Positions 30,377 to 39,370 of a stretch of 64,000 nucleotides of DNA are shown piece after piece. Each line of letters opens with the position of its first letter. Position 1 is the stretch's first letter. The position numbers were made by a program, and so were the translations under genes. This DNA comes from Alkalicoccobacillus plakortidis (GTDB lineage Bacteria; Bacillota; Bacilli; Bacillales; Bacillaceae_D), in assembly GCF_023703085.1 (NCBI RefSeq), contig NZ_JAMQJY010000001.1:1550001-1614000 (forward strand), written 5' to 3'. The notes under the pieces are model-generated. The model was given only the letters and a program-made list of their open reading frames with translations, searched no databases and had not been told where the DNA came from.

Positions 30377-31394
30377 GGCGTAACACCTCCGCTTCAACCT
30401 CTTTGGTCATAATAAAATCTAATGCTTTTTTCTTTTCCGACTCATCACCTGTGATTTGAATAAATAATGTACCGTAAGATCCACCTCGAACCTTGGTAAT
30501 TTTCCCGTGAAGAATCGATACATCAATTTGGAAGGTACGGATTAATTCAGAGATCAAAGGACGCTCTGCACTTGTACCAGAAAAAGTGAGCTGAACAACA
30601 TCTCCTGATCCCGCTTCACTTAGAATCTCCTGGATTGTCTCTTCCGTATCATCCTGCTCTGTAATTTGTTTTAAGAATTCTTTTGTCATCTCTTCTTTAG
30701 GCTGACGGAATACATCTAGGACTGGTCCTTTTTCTACGATCTGACCATTATCCATAACCGCTACCTCTGAACAAATTTTACGGATGACATGCATTTCATG
30801 TGTAATAAGCACAATGGTAAGGTTTAGTTTTTTATTGATATCAACTAAAAGGTCTAGGATCGACTCAGTTGTTTTAGGGTCCAGAGCAGATGTGGCTTCA
30901 TCACATAACAACACCTTTGGATTATTGGCTAATGCCCTTGCAATCCCTACCCGTTGCTTTTGTCCACCACTCAGTTGTGAAGGATAGCTTTTGTCACGAC
31001 CCTCTAGTCCAACTAGCTGAATCAATTCTTTAACTCGCTTGTCTCGTTGCTCACCTTTCACACCAGCAATCTCAAGAGGGAAGGCAATATTGTCATATAC
31101 AGTGCGCGACCATAATAAATTAAAATGTTGAAAAATCATACCCATTTCCTGGCGTGATTTTCGTAATTCTTTAGTTGTTAATTTAGAAATGTCTCGTCCA
31201 TCTATTTTGACCTCTCCACTAGTCGGGCGCTCTAACATATTTAGCATGCGAATCAGTGTACTTTTTCCCGCACCACTATATCCGATGATGCCAAAAATCC
31301 CGCCTTTTTCAATGGTCAAATCAATTCCATCTACAGCCGTCACTGCTCCACTTTTTAGCTCAAATATTTTTTGTAATCCTTTTAATACAATCAC
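30369..31394 (-). CDS. metN: MetN, methionine ABC ATPase
   Basis: A 341-residue ATPase: Walker A GYSGAGKSTLIRMLNML, Q-loop MGMIFQHFNLL, signature QLSGGQKQRVGIARAL, Walker B VLLCDEATSALDP and switch His ITHEMHVI. The C-terminal NIL domain (VVQLTFSGTSAERPLISELI to the end) is the regulatory methionine-binding part that traps the transporter when methionine is high. First gene of the metNPQ operon, preceded by a SAM riboswitch. Confidence 0.95.
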   Translation of the reverse strand: MIVLKGLQKIFELKSGAVTAVDGIDLTIEKGGIFGIIGYSGAGKSTLIRMLNMLERPTSGEVKIDGRDISKLTTKELRKSRQEMGMIFQHFNLLWSRTVYDNIAFPLEIAGVKGEQRDKRVKELIQLVGLEGRDKSYPSQLSGGQKQRVGIARALANNPKVLLCDEATSALDPKTTESILDLLVDINKKLNLTIVLITHEMHVIRKICSEVAVMDNGQIVEKGPVLDVFRQPKEEMTKEFLKQITEQDDTEETIQEILSEAGSGDVVQLTFSGTSAERPLISELIRTFQIDVSILHGKITKVRGGSYGTLFIQITGDESEKKKALDFIMTKEVEAEVLRRA

Positions 31395-31427
31395 TTTGTA
31401 ATCCTCACTTTCTATTAAACTATATAG

Positions 31428-31460
31428 AAAAAAACCTTCCCGCAGATAAGCAGAAGGTTT
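31428..31460 (-). terminator. Riboswitch-controlled terminator before metN
   Basis: On the minus strand AACCTTC-...-GAAGGTT forms a hairpin followed by seven T, between the S-box aptamer and the metN start. SAM binding should favour this terminator and shut off methionine uptake. Confidence 0.8.
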
Positions 31461-31470
31461 ATATTAATCC

Positions 31471-31589
31471 CTCTCTCATCTTTCAAAGTGAATCATCACT
31501 TTGCTTGGATTTAGCACCTGCAGAACCGAAATCAGTTCCGTGGTTGCCGGGCATCAAAGGGCCAGTCCCTCCGCCACTCTCGATAAGAG
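31471..31589 (-). promoter_or_regulatory. SAM riboswitch (S-box) for metNPQ
   Basis: The minus strand reads CTCTTATCGAGAG, GGCGGAGGGACTGGCCC, TTTGATGCCCGGCAACC, GGTGCTAAATCC and GATGAGAG in order, the conserved S-box aptamer blocks, with P1 formed by CTCTTATC and GATGAGAG. Downstream lies an intrinsic terminator and metN. The block after GGTGCTAAATCC reads AAGCAAAG where CCAGCAAAG would be expected, the same CCAGC to CCAAGC change seen at the frameshift sites (31503-31508). Confidence 0.93.
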
Positions 31590-31655
31590 TTATTAAATTT
31601 TTATGTTAGATTTTATGCTAAGTTGGGAAAATCATAGCATGCTATTGTAGCTTGG

Positions 31656-32934
31656 TCAATTCTTTTCAACAACTAGTGGTGCTGGAATATCTTTCTGACG
31701 TCTTCCAAATACAAAATAGAAATAAATGGACCCGATTAAATACAGACAAGCTGTAATCGAAAAAACAATCGCGTAGCCAGTGTACGAACCATATGCCAAC
31801 ACAATTCCCATTGAGACAGGTCCCATTACTGCCCAACCTAATTGGAAAACCATTTGACCAAGTGAGTTGGCAAGTCCTCTCATAGATGGATCAACCAAAC
31901 GCATCATCAGGGCAGAATGAATAGGGTTTCCTGCATTCATTAACGCTTGTCTAAACAGGAATCCAATCACTGCTAGCCATAGAATTTCGGTGTAAGCAGA
32001 TAATAGAAGGAATGGCAGAGAACCAAGCTGTAAAATGACCACTGCCCTTACCTCTCCAAACCGCTTAACAACACTCGGACCGATTAGTAAGGCAACTGCC
32101 GTCATCGCCTGTCCTAACGCAAGAATGATACCTACTAAAGAATAACTAATGTCAAAGCGATCCGTGAAATAAAGGTTAAGATACGGGATTACCAAGCCTG
32201 ATCCAAACCCAATTAAGATGCTAGCAATAGCAAATAGAAGAATTAATTTTAAAGAATCTTTTTTCTCAGCTAATTGCTTAAAGCCTGACAGTCGTCTCGT
32301 TTGAATCGTTTGTACCTTTCGTTCTTCTTTGATTTTGAAAAGTGGTAATAACCCAATGCAGACAATGAATACACCTACTAATAATGTAAACCTCACGCTA
32401 TTAAGCATCGTTATCTGAAACAGGCTATGTAGGGCATCTGTCATCACACCACCCAAGCAAATTTCCGATAACATTTGCCGCCATCATAAATGCTGCATTT
32501 AGACTAAATAGATGTACTCTCTCAGATTCCCTTGAATTCTCAGCAAGAAGTGGAATAGCCGTGACTTGAATAAAAGCCATAAAAAATCCTGTGACAAAGG
32601 CTCCTATTATCAATAAGTCCTCTGCAATGCCAATGCTTCTTAAAATTAAGCTAAGCATAACCGCCACAGAACCTATGACAATTAACCGCTTTCGACCAAG
32701 CCGATCACTTAAGAGTCCAACTGGCAGAAGTGCAATAGCTGTTGCTGTGGCTTGCATTGCGATCACGCGTCCATTCACATCATCCGAAAAACCCAACTCA
32801 CGAATATAATAATTATAAATTACCATAAAAATGCCCATTCCTACATTAAGCAAAAAAGACGCTATCAGGAATAGACGAATATTTTTGTTATAGCCTTTTA
32901 ATTTACTCGACCATTCTTTTGCAAATTGAGCCAT
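31656..32934 (-). CDS. MFS transporter (frameshifted in this sequence)
   Basis: The N-terminal six-helix half (MAQFAKEWSSKLKGYNKNIR..., with the MFS loop GLLSDRLGRKRLIVIGS) runs to 32425. The C-terminal half (KDSLKLILLFAIASILIGFG, ...) reads in another frame to 31656. Removing one base from CCAAGC at 32453-32458 gives ...VIGNLLGGVMTDALHS..., a 12-helix protein of about 425 residues. It is a major-facilitator exporter; substrate unknown. It stands alone between the S-box leader and gcvH. Confidence 0.8.
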
Positions 32935-33025
32935 CTGCCCTCACCTATACCCGTTCTTATTTCGCTACCCTAAGTAATCATATACGAAGTCTGTTAAGAT
33001 GAGAAGACTTAAGTACAAGAAACAC

Positions 33026-33064
33026 TAAAAAAACCCATCAAGGCAAGTTGCACTTGATGGGTTT
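33026..33064 (-). terminator. Terminator after gcvH
   Basis: AAACCCATCAAG and CTTGATGGGTTT form a perfect 12-bp stem with a 10-base loop and a T run on the minus strand, ten bases beyond the gcvH stop. Confidence 0.9.
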
Positions 33065-33073
33065 AACATTCGA

Positions 33074-33463
33074 TTAATCTTCGCTAATCATTGTGTTGTA
33101 TTCGTCTGCAGACATAAGCTTCTCAACTTCTGCAGAGTCTTTAGGCTCAACAACAATCATCCAAGCCTTTTCATATGGTGATTCATTAACGAATTCAGGT
33201 GAATCATCTAACTCTTCGTTAATTTCAACTACTTTTCCACTAATAGGAGCATACAGCTCAGAAACGGTTTTTACAGACTCAACACTGCCAAACGGCTCGT
33301 CCGCTTCAATTTCATCGCCAACCTCTGGTAGTTCAACAAACACGATGTCTCCAAGCTCAGACTGAGCGAAGTCTGTAATACCAATACGGACTTTCTCTCC
33401 TTCAGTTTTGACCCACTCGTGTTCCTCTGAATATTTAAGTTCTGCTGGTAATTTGTTGCTCAT
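33074..33463 (-). CDS. gcvH: GcvH, glycine cleavage system H protein
   Basis: A 129-residue lipoyl carrier: [40 protein letters not shown], lipoylation context [20 protein letters not shown] (Lys in ESVKTVSE), and the C-terminal [10 protein letters not shown]. It shuttles the aminomethyl group between glycine cleavage enzymes and in Bacillus is also an intermediate in lipoate transfer. Located next to a yusI-type gene as in B. subtilis. Confidence 0.95.
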   Translation of the reverse strand: MSNKLPAELKYSEEHEWVKTEGEKVRIGITDFAQSELGDIVFVELPEVGDEIEADEPFGSVESVKTVSELYAPISGKVVEINEELDDSPEFVNESPYEKAWMIVVEPKDSAEVEKLMSADEYNTMISED

Positions 33464-33534
33464 GTTATAACCCCTCCATCAACTTGTTCGATTCTGCATT
33501 CATTATAACCGAACTTCCTCATAAAAAAAACGAG

Positions 33535-33891
33535 TTAGCTCCAGTTTTGTTCAAATTGTTCTTCCTTAAATCCAAGAGTTACCTTGCTACCATCTGTTGT
33601 AATTGGTCTTTTAATAAGCATTCCATCAGATGAAAGTAGTTCCAACATCTCACTTTCACTCATAGAAGCTAACTTATCTTTCAAACCCAATTCACGGTAT
33701 TTTTGACCACTTGTATTAAAAAATTTCTTAAGCTCGAGCCCACTTTTCTGATACAAATCAGCTAACGTGTCGGCAGAAGGTGGAGATTCAACAATATGTA
33801 CAGCGTTCACTTCAACGTTTTGTTCCTCTAACCACTTTTTTGCTTTACGACATGTTCCGCATTTTGGATACTGGTAAAACGTTACACTCAT
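33535..33891 (-). CDS. yusI: ArsC-family (Spx/ArsC-like) protein YusI
   Basis: A 118-residue thioredoxin-fold protein of the ArsC/Spx family with the CGTC motif in FYQYPKCGTCRKAKKWLEEQ and the family block GMLIKRPITTDGSKVTLGFK. In B. subtilis yusI lies beside gcvH (yusH), as here. Not Spx itself: the RNA-polymerase-binding sequence context differs. Exact function unknown; arsenate reduction is possible but unproven. Confidence 0.8.
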   Translation of the reverse strand: MSVTFYQYPKCGTCRKAKKWLEEQNVEVNAVHIVESPPSADTLADLYQKSGLELKKFFNTSGQKYRELGLKDKLASMSESEMLELLSSDGMLIKRPITTDGSKVTLGFKEEQFEQNWS

Positions 33892-34044
33892 TTATGGCAC
33901 CTCCTTTGAGATTATATCAACTGTTATTATGTCCGATTTTTACGTTCGCTACAATTGATACGCTTTTGATGGATAAAATCAGCCTCTTTTTTTCAAACTA
34001 AGAGCGTATGACTTAAATTTAATGTTAAAAAGGAGGCCATTTAC

Positions 34045-34314
34045 ATGCAGCAACAACAAGGAACACAAGCAAACCAGCAACAGAACTTCATCTCCGAACC
34101 ACCTCAAGTCATTTCAACAAAAGATCATCTCTACATCAATGACATGTTATCGTGGAACCTACTTGCTATGAAAAAAGCTTATTTTTACGCGTCGAACTGT
34201 CAGGATGCAGAAATAAAAGAAGCCATTAATCAAGCCGGACAAATGCACAAGCGACACTACGAGCGCCTACTCACCCACCTAAAACCAACAACCGAACAGC
34301 CTACTGTTCAATAA
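34045..34314 (+). CDS. Small CotF-like spore coat protein
   Basis: An 89-residue Gln-rich protein (MQQQQGTQANQQQNFISEPP) with a helical core YINDMLSWNLLAMKKAYFYA and NQAGQMHKRHYERLLTHLKP, the truncated CotF-domain pattern. AAAGGAGG precedes the ATG. It is followed 16 bp later by a second CotF-family gene, so the pair is an operon. Probably made in the mother cell during sporulation, by analogy to the yusN region. Confidence 0.7.
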   Translation: MQQQQGTQANQQQNFISEPPQVISTKDHLYINDMLSWNLLAMKKAYFYASNCQDAEIKEAINQAGQMHKRHYERLLTHLKPTTEQPTVQ

Positions 34315-34330
34315 CGAAAGGAGATCCCTA

Positions 34331-34652
34331 ATGAAAATTCAAAACCAAGAAACAGCTTTCCCAAAAGATACACACATGACTGACCGTGAATTTATTACCG
34401 ACATGCTGACGACAGAAAAATATATCACGTCAGCTTATGATATCGCCGAAAACGAAGCAAGCCATTCTCAGCTTTATCAAGACATCAATACCATTTATCA
34501 AGAATCACAAAATTGCCAGCGACAACTGTATAACATCATGTTCCGAAAAGGACTATACGCAATTGAAAGTGAAACCCCACAAAAGCTGCAGCAAAGTTAT
34601 CAGCAGTTCTCCGGCTATCAAAACCAAGCTTCCTTACTCGAATACACATTAA
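34331..34652 (+). CDS. CotF-family spore coat protein (C-terminus frameshifted in this sequence)
   Basis: The protein begins MKIQNQETAFPKDTHMTDRE, with FITDMLTTEKYITSAYDIAE and QLYNIMFRKGLYAIESETPQ typical of CotF/YusN coat proteins. As written the frame runs on to 34672 and borrows a stop from the adjacent IS. Removing one A from CCAAGC at 34624-34629 gives QQFSGYQNQLPYSNTH-stop at 34652; the ending QFSGYQNQxPY matches the usual family C-terminus. The corrected protein has about 106 residues. Confidence 0.75.
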
Positions 34653-34772
34653 ACCACTACCTGAGCGAATAAAATGTACCCTATAGAGTAGACACGTAAA
34701 AAAAGTCTACCTATAGGGTACTTTTTTGTATAATGACAAGTAGACAACTTAGTAGAAATTGAGGAAGCCACC

Positions 34773-35186
34773 ATGAGTAAAAAAACATTTACCGAGAAAG
34801 AAATTAACCAATTATCCATGAACCCCTACGTGAAAGCCGTGAGTTCTAAAGGAATTACCTACACAAATGAATTTAAAAGCCACTTTATCGCTGAGAAGGA
34901 GAAAGGGAAATTCTCCAAACAGGTCTTTGAAGAGGCTGGATTTGATGTACATAGTATTGGTATGACACGCATTCAAGCCGCCAGTAAAAGATGGGGCGCA
35001 GCTTATAAGGAACATGGGGTTATGGGACTAGATGATACAAGGACAGGAAATGCCGGGAGACCCAGAAAACGAGAAGTCTCTCTCGAGGAAAAGAATGCTC
35101 GACTTGAGGCCCAAGTGAACTTACTAAAGGCAGAAAATGAACTCCTAAAAAAGATCCGATTCGCAGAAAGGGGGCTAAAGGAATAG
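34773..35186 (+). CDS. IS3-family OrfA
   Basis: A 137-residue HTH protein (GKFSKQVFEEAGFDVHSIGM, RIQAASKRWGAAYKEHGVMG) ending in a leucine-zipper-like coiled coil (SLEEKNARLEAQVNLLKAEN). OrfA binds the IS ends. Near its end the CTA AAA AAG slippery codons allow a -1 shift into orfB to make the OrfAB transposase. Confidence 0.85.
   Translation: MSKKTFTEKEINQLSMNPYVKAVSSKGITYTNEFKSHFIAEKEKGKFSKQVFEEAGFDVHSIGMTRIQAASKRWGAAYKEHGVMGLDDTRTGNAGRPRKREVSLEEKNARLEAQVNLLKAENELLKKIRFAERGLKE
35147..35153 (+). promoter_or_regulatory. Programmed -1 frameshift site of the IS3 element
   Basis: A_AAA_AAG in the orfA frame (CTA AAA AAG). Slipping by -1 enters an open frame (KDPIRRKGAKGIVLSPSQ...) that continues without stop into orfB, so an OrfAB fusion is possible. 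This is a genuine programmed site and differs from the error-type frameshifts elsewhere in the window. Confidence 0.8.
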
Positions 35187-35224
35187 TCCTCTCCCCCAGT
35201 CAAAAGTTCATTCTCATTCGTTTC

Positions 35225-36103
35225 GTGATTAGAAAGTATAAGCTTAAGAAGATGGTGCGCTACCTCTGTGAGATCGCCGGCGTGTCCAGAAGCGCCTACT
35301 ATAGGTACTATTCTCATGAAGCTCAAGAACGTAGAAAACGGCAGGAAGTACGAGACGAAGTAGTGAAAGAAATCATTTTAAAAGCGTTTCATTATAAAAA
35401 TCGTAAAAAAGGCGCGCGCCAAATAAAAATGACGTTGGCGGGTCATTTTAAGATTGTCTATAATTTGAAAAGAATTCGAAGAATCATGAAAAAATATCAC
35501 ATTTTCTGTCCTTTCCGAAAGGCGAATCCGTACAGACGTATCATGAAGGCAACCATGGAACACTCAGTAGTCCCTAACCTACTGAAGCGTCAATTCAATC
35601 AAGGGAAACCAGGAAAAGTGTTGTTAACCGACATTACGTACTTGAATTATGGGCAGAACTCCAGAGCTTATTTATCAGCCATATTGGATGGTACAAGTGG
35701 TGAAGCACTGGCATATCAGGTGTCGGATCGAATGACGATGGAATTAGCCACAGATACACTTGAAAAACTGAAGAAAAACAAACGGTTTAAGAAAGACAAA
35801 GATACACTTATACATTCTGATCAAGGGGTTCACTATACCCATCCTCACTTCCAAAAGAAGGTTAAGCAACTTAACATTCATCAATCCATGTCCAGAAGGG
35901 GGAACTGTTGGGACAATGCCCCCATTGAATCATTCTTTGGACATTTGAAAGACGAAACCTCTGTTAAAAGCTGTTTGACATTGGGAGAGGTTCAAAAAGA
36001 AATCAAGCAATACATGAACTACTATAATTACCATAGATATCAATGGAACCGAAAGAAGATGACCCCTGTAAAATACAGTGATCATCTTCTAAAAATCGCA
36101 TAG
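35225..36103 (+). CDS. IS3-family OrfB transposase (DDE)
   Basis: A 292-residue rve-type integrase domain: GKVLLTDITYLNYG (first Asp), LIHSDQGVHYTHPHFQ (second Asp), MSRRGNCWDNAPIESFFGHLK (catalytic Glu context), YNYHRYQWNRKKMTPVKYSD. The frame is open upstream to about 35162, consistent with translation as an OrfAB fusion. It is intact. Confidence 0.9.
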   Translation: MIRKYKLKKMVRYLCEIAGVSRSAYYRYYSHEAQERRKRQEVRDEVVKEIILKAFHYKNRKKGARQIKMTLAGHFKIVYNLKRIRRIMKKYHIFCPFRKANPYRRIMKATMEHSVVPNLLKRQFNQGKPGKVLLTDITYLNYGQNSRAYLSAILDGTSGEALAYQVSDRMTMELATDTLEKLKKNKRFKKDKDTLIHSDQGVHYTHPHFQKKVKQLNIHQSMSRRGNCWDNAPIESFFGHLKDETSVKSCLTLGEVQKEIKQYMNYYNYHRYQWNRKKMTPVKYSDHLLKIA

Positions 36104-36215
36104 GCTTTTTTTAAATGTCCTTTACAAGGGGTACATTTTACGAATGTGCTCAGGTTTTTTTATTTGGGAAGGTCGGGGAAGCAGTTTGAAAGGCAAATCA
36201 AGAAGAATAAAGTAG

Positions 36216-37604
36216 AGTCCATATAATTGTGTAAAAGTAAAAATAAAAAAAAGGCCAATGGCCCATCCTCGTGATACACTATTTTCGCCAAGAAAATCAT
36301 CAACAGGAGGAATGGGACATGACCCAATTTAATTTTAACGTAGATATGGATGTAATTAAAGAGGAATTAATAGGCTCAAATTTAAATGCGACGATTAAAT
36401 CTTCGATTATTCTGATTCTCAATCAAATGATGGAACAGGAGCGCGATGAGTATCTGAAATCCAGCTCTTATGAACGCACTGGAGATCGGGTTGATTATCG
36501 TAATGGGTACTATGAGAGAGATTATATGCTTTCAATTGGGAAGATCACTCTTAAGGTGCCTCGTTCGCGTAATGGAAAGTTCTCTCCGTCTCTTTTTGAG
36601 CGCTATCAACGAACAGATCAAGCACTGATAGCAACGATGGTTGAAATGGTTGTCCAAGGGGTTTCAACACGCAAAGTGACTCAAGCGGTCGTGAAACTGT
36701 GCGGAGAAAATGTGTCTAAATCCTTTGTATCAAGTCTAACAGAAAGGTTAGATCCTTTCGTCAAAGAGTGGTCGAGTCGATCTTTAGTTGGAAAAGAATA
36801 TCCTTATATCTATACTGATGCGCTTTATATTAAGGTACGCGAGTACCAAAAAGTCGTGTCCAAAGCAGTCTACATCGCTGTGGGCGTGAATGAAGATCAC
36901 AAAAGAGAAATCATTGGTTTTCATATTACACATGATGAAACGAAAGCTTGGATGGGAATCTTTCTTCGAAAGTCTTCAATCGCGTGGGCTTTTATCTCCA
37001 AAACTCGTGATATCAGATGCCCACAAAGGCTTAAAAGCAGCGATCCACGAAGCATTTACAGGCTCAAGTTGGCAGCGGTGCACCGTTCATTTTAAACGAA
37101 ATATCTTTAGCGCCCTTCCAAAAAAAGAAACAGAAACGTTTCGCTCATTGATTAAAGATATCTTTACTCGCCAAACTCAAAAAGAAGCACGAGCCCTTTA
37201 TCAAGAGATCGCATCCAATTACGAAGGACAGAAGAAGTATGAGAACGCGTTAAATAAACTTGAAGAAGGACTTGAAGATGCCATTCAATATATGAGCGAG
37301 CAGAAATCGTATCATCCGTTATTGCGAAGCACAAACAACCTAGAGCGGTTGAATTCAGAAGTCCGCCGTCGAGAAGGGGTCATACGTATTTTCCCTAATC
37401 AACAATCCGCGTTCCGTTTGATTGGAGCGGTTCTGAAGGATTACGACGAAATGAAGTTGTGTAAGAGAAAGTATTTGCCTGAAACGTAATATGAAATAGA
37501 GGAGCCGACGGCTCCTCTATCCTAAACCGATAATGAAAACAAATTATTCATTAAGATCAAGACTTGAAAATAGTGACGAGGTATTTTACACATAAATTAG
37601 GACT
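36216..37604 (+). mobile_element. IS256-family insertion sequence
   Basis: Roughly 1390 bp, bounded by related inverted ends: AGTCC...TGTGTAAAA on the left (36216 onward) and its complement TTTTACACA...GGACT on the right (ending 37604). It encodes one mutator-type transposase. I could not find an 8-bp target duplication, so exact ends are approximate. Its right end abuts the 41-bp repeat array. Confidence 0.75.
36319..37489 (+). pseudogene. IS256-family transposase (frameshifted in this sequence)
   Basis: It starts at the ATG at 36319 (GGAGGAATGGGAC upstream): MTQFNFNVDMDVIKEELIGS, RNGYYERDYMLSIGKITLKV, YPYIYTDALYIKVRE (first Asp), then after a break LVISDAHKGLKAAIHEAF (second Asp), SSWQRCTVHFKRNIFSALPK and STNNLERLNSEVRRRE (Glu). 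The frame is lost at GCTTGG (36946-36951). Reading GCTGG gives ETKAGWESFFESLQSRGL and a full protein of about 389 residues, so the transposase is probably intact in the organism. Confidence 0.85.
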
Positions 37605-37611
37605 TGACCCT

Positions 37612-37920
37612 CATTACCAAGCTGGTTTTGGTACTTAGTAAGATGAGCGGTTCATCACCAAGCTTGGATTCGATACTTAGTAAGATGAGCGGTTCATCAC
37701 CAAGCTGGATTCGATACTTAGTAAGATGAGCGGCTCATCACCAAGCTTGGTTTTGGTACTTAATAAGATGAGCGGCTCATTACCAAGCTGGATTTGGTAC
37801 TTAGTAAGATGAGCGGCTCATTACCAAGCTTGGATTCGATACTTAGTAAGATGAGCGGCTCATCACCAAGCTTGGTTTTGGTACTTAATAAGATGAGCGG
37901 CTCATTACCAAGATATATTT
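37612..37920. repeat. Tandem array A: seven copies of a 41-42-bp repeat
   Basis: The block AGATGAGCGG recurs at 37641, 37683, 37724, 37766, 37807, 37849 and 37891 (spacing 41 or 42). Each unit also contains TACCAAG, GCTGG or GCTTGG, and TACTTA(G/A)TAAGA. The 41/42 alternation comes from GCTGG versus GCTTGG, the same change seen at the frameshift sites, so the true period is probably a constant 41. Each unit holds two CTTxxxAAG-like half-units about 21 bp apart, or two helical turns. Decayed copies continue to about 38030. It lies between the IS256 end and the GntR operon. Confidence 0.85.
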
Positions 37921-38061
37921 TGCTCTCATTAAGCTGGGTTGATCGTTTTCAAGCAAATTCAATTCAACACCAAGACAGATGTACATACATCAAGAGCTTC
38001 CCACATTTCATTAAGATGAATGTCTTTTAGTAAGTATCTTTTCCGAACAAGAATTTACCTA

Positions 38062-38090
38062 TTGACATATATTAAAAGGGGTTCTATAGT
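38062..38090 (+). promoter_or_regulatory. Sigma-A promoter of the GntR-ABC operon
   Basis: TTGACA (38062-38067), 17-bp spacer, TATAGT (38085-38090), followed by a GntR-type dyad overlapping the likely transcription start. Confidence 0.8.
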
Positions 38091-38110
38091 TAATTACATG
38101 AGTAATGAAC
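38089..38110. promoter_or_regulatory. Probable GntR operator
   Basis: The inverted repeat GTTAATTAC-ATGA-GTAATGAAC has one mismatch and lies just after the -10 box and before the RBS. It is well placed for autorepression by the adjacent GntR-family protein. Confidence 0.65.
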
Positions 38111-38123
38111 CAAGGAGGTTACT

Positions 38124-38492
38124 ATGTCTCATTCAATTGATGATAGTCAGCCAATCTTTTTACAAATAGCCAGACGCATCTCAGACGACATCATTAATGG
38201 TGCGACAAAAGAGGGGGAGCAGGTCCCATCTACAAATCAATTTGCCAAGCACTATCAAATTAACCCAGCTACAGCGGCAAAAGGAATTAATCTTCTAGTT
38301 GAGCAAGAGATTCTCTTCAAAAAAAGGGGTGTAGGAATGTTTGTAGCAGAAGGAGCACGAGAAATTCTTCTCAAACAGCGCCAAGTTGAATTTTACAAAC
38401 GATATATTGTTCCATTGATGCAGGAGGCCGAATACCTGCAGCTTAGCACAGAACAAATCAAACAAATGATTGATGAGGGAGGAAACGATTAA
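38124..38492 (+). CDS. GntR-family regulator (YtrA/YhcF type)
   Basis: A 122-residue protein with an N-terminal winged HTH: PIFLQIARRISDDIINGATK, GEQVPSTNQFAKHYQINPAT, AAKGINLLVEQEILFKKRGV, GMFVAEGAR. The short C-terminus is the YtrA-subfamily dimerisation segment, with no effector domain. Such regulators repress their own ABC-transporter operons, often in response to cell-wall antibiotics. AAGGAGG precedes the ATG. The start of the ATPase gene follows by 2 bp. Confidence 0.85.
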   Translation: MSHSIDDSQPIFLQIARRISDDIINGATKEGEQVPSTNQFAKHYQINPATAAKGINLLVEQEILFKKRGVGMFVAEGAREILLKQRQVEFYKRYIVPLMQEAEYLQLSTEQIKQMIDEGGND

Positions 38493-38493
38493 G

Positions 38494-39345
38494 ATGACCA
38501 ACCTAGCAACTGTCCATCAGCTTTCAAAAAAATTAGAGAAAAATCAGGTTTTAACTGACGTTTCATGCACCTTTGAAAAAGACATGATCTACGGACTCCT
38601 CGGTCGGAACGGAGCCGGTAAAACAACTTTGCTTAACTTAATTGCAGGTAAGTCGCTTCCCGATTCCGGTTCAATTGAAGTGAATGGCCATAAACCATTT
38701 AATCATTTTGATACATTAAACCAAATTTGCTTTATTCGGGAGAGCAAGAACTTTAAACCTACACTTACCATCAAGGATATTTTAAAAATGATGCCAGCCT
38801 TCTATCCAAATTGGAGTAGTGAAAAAGCACTTGAACTTCTTGAATTATTTGAACTTCCCCATCACAAAAAGGTGGCGCAGCTATCAAAAGGGATGGAATC
38901 AGCGCTTGGAATCACAGTAGGCATATCAAGTCGCGCACCTCTTACCATTTTTGATGAGCCCTATATTGGGATGGATGCCCATGCAAGAGAAGAATTTTAT
39001 AACGCCCTCCTCGAGGACTATACAGAACATCCAAGAACCATTATCTTATCCACTCATTTAATTGATGAGGTCAGCGACTTATTTCAAGAGATTTATTTTA
39101 TGAAAAAAGGACAGATCTCTATGCACGAAACCATAAATAACCTTCAAGAGAGAGCGTTTATGATTACAGGTCCAAAGGATACAATTGAATCTCTTTCCTC
39201 ACAAGGGCGAGTATTAGACCGGTCTAGCTTTATGGGCGACCATAGTGTCACTCTTTATGTAGATGAAGATCAATTACAGACTTTTCATATACAGCAAATT
39301 GCACAAGACAGAAAATCCCGTTACAACAGCTCATGGTTTACCTGA
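38494..39345 (+). CDS. ABC transporter ATP-binding protein
   Basis: About 283 residues from MTNLATVHQLSKKLEKNQVL (GGAGGAAACG upstream): Walker A GRNGAGKTTLLNLIAG, signature QLSKGMESALGITVG (a degenerate LSGGQ), Walker B LTIFDEPYIGMDAHAREEF and switch LSTHLID. It resembles YtrB/YhcG-type ATPases. It pairs with the downstream permease. Substrate unknown; cell-envelope stress export is common for this operon type. Confidence 0.85.
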   Translation: MTNLATVHQLSKKLEKNQVLTDVSCTFEKDMIYGLLGRNGAGKTTLLNLIAGKSLPDSGSIEVNGHKPFNHFDTLNQICFIRESKNFKPTLTIKDILKMMPAFYPNWSSEKALELLELFELPHHKKVAQLSKGMESALGITVGISSRAPLTIFDEPYIGMDAHAREEFYNALLEDYTEHPRTIILSTHLIDEVSDLFQEIYFMKKGQISMHETINNLQERAFMITGPKDTIESLSSQGRVLDRSSFMGDHSVTLYVDEDQLQTFHIQQIAQDRKSRYNSSWFT

Positions 39346-39370
39346 CAAATCATAAGGAGGAGTCTTTCAC

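Larger units (their letters stand above)
34670..36140 (+). mobile_element. IS3-family insertion sequence (IS150-like)
   Basis: A 1471-bp element with imperfect terminal inverted repeats beginning TAAAATGTACCC at both ends (left from 34670, right ending 36140) and a 4-bp target duplication CGAA (34666-34669 and 36141-36144). It carries orfA and orfB with an A_AAA_AAG slippery site, the standard IS3-family layout. It landed about 17 bp after the corrected end of the CotF-type gene. Both ORFs look intact, so the element could be active. Confidence 0.9.

Noticed and set aside
34656..34676. The IS3 element appearing to supply the stop codon of the CotF-type coat gene.
   Set aside because: Reading CCAAGC at 34624 as CCAGC gives a family-typical end and a stop at 34652, before the IS, so the long frame is probably an error product.
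37612..37920. Array A as a CRISPR.
   Set aside because: Units are contiguous with no unique spacers, and no cas genes are present.
37794..38030. A frame of 78 codons through array A with repeated SGSLPSL units.
   Set aside because: It arises from translating the DNA repeat; it has no RBS and the codon pattern only reflects the 41-bp period.
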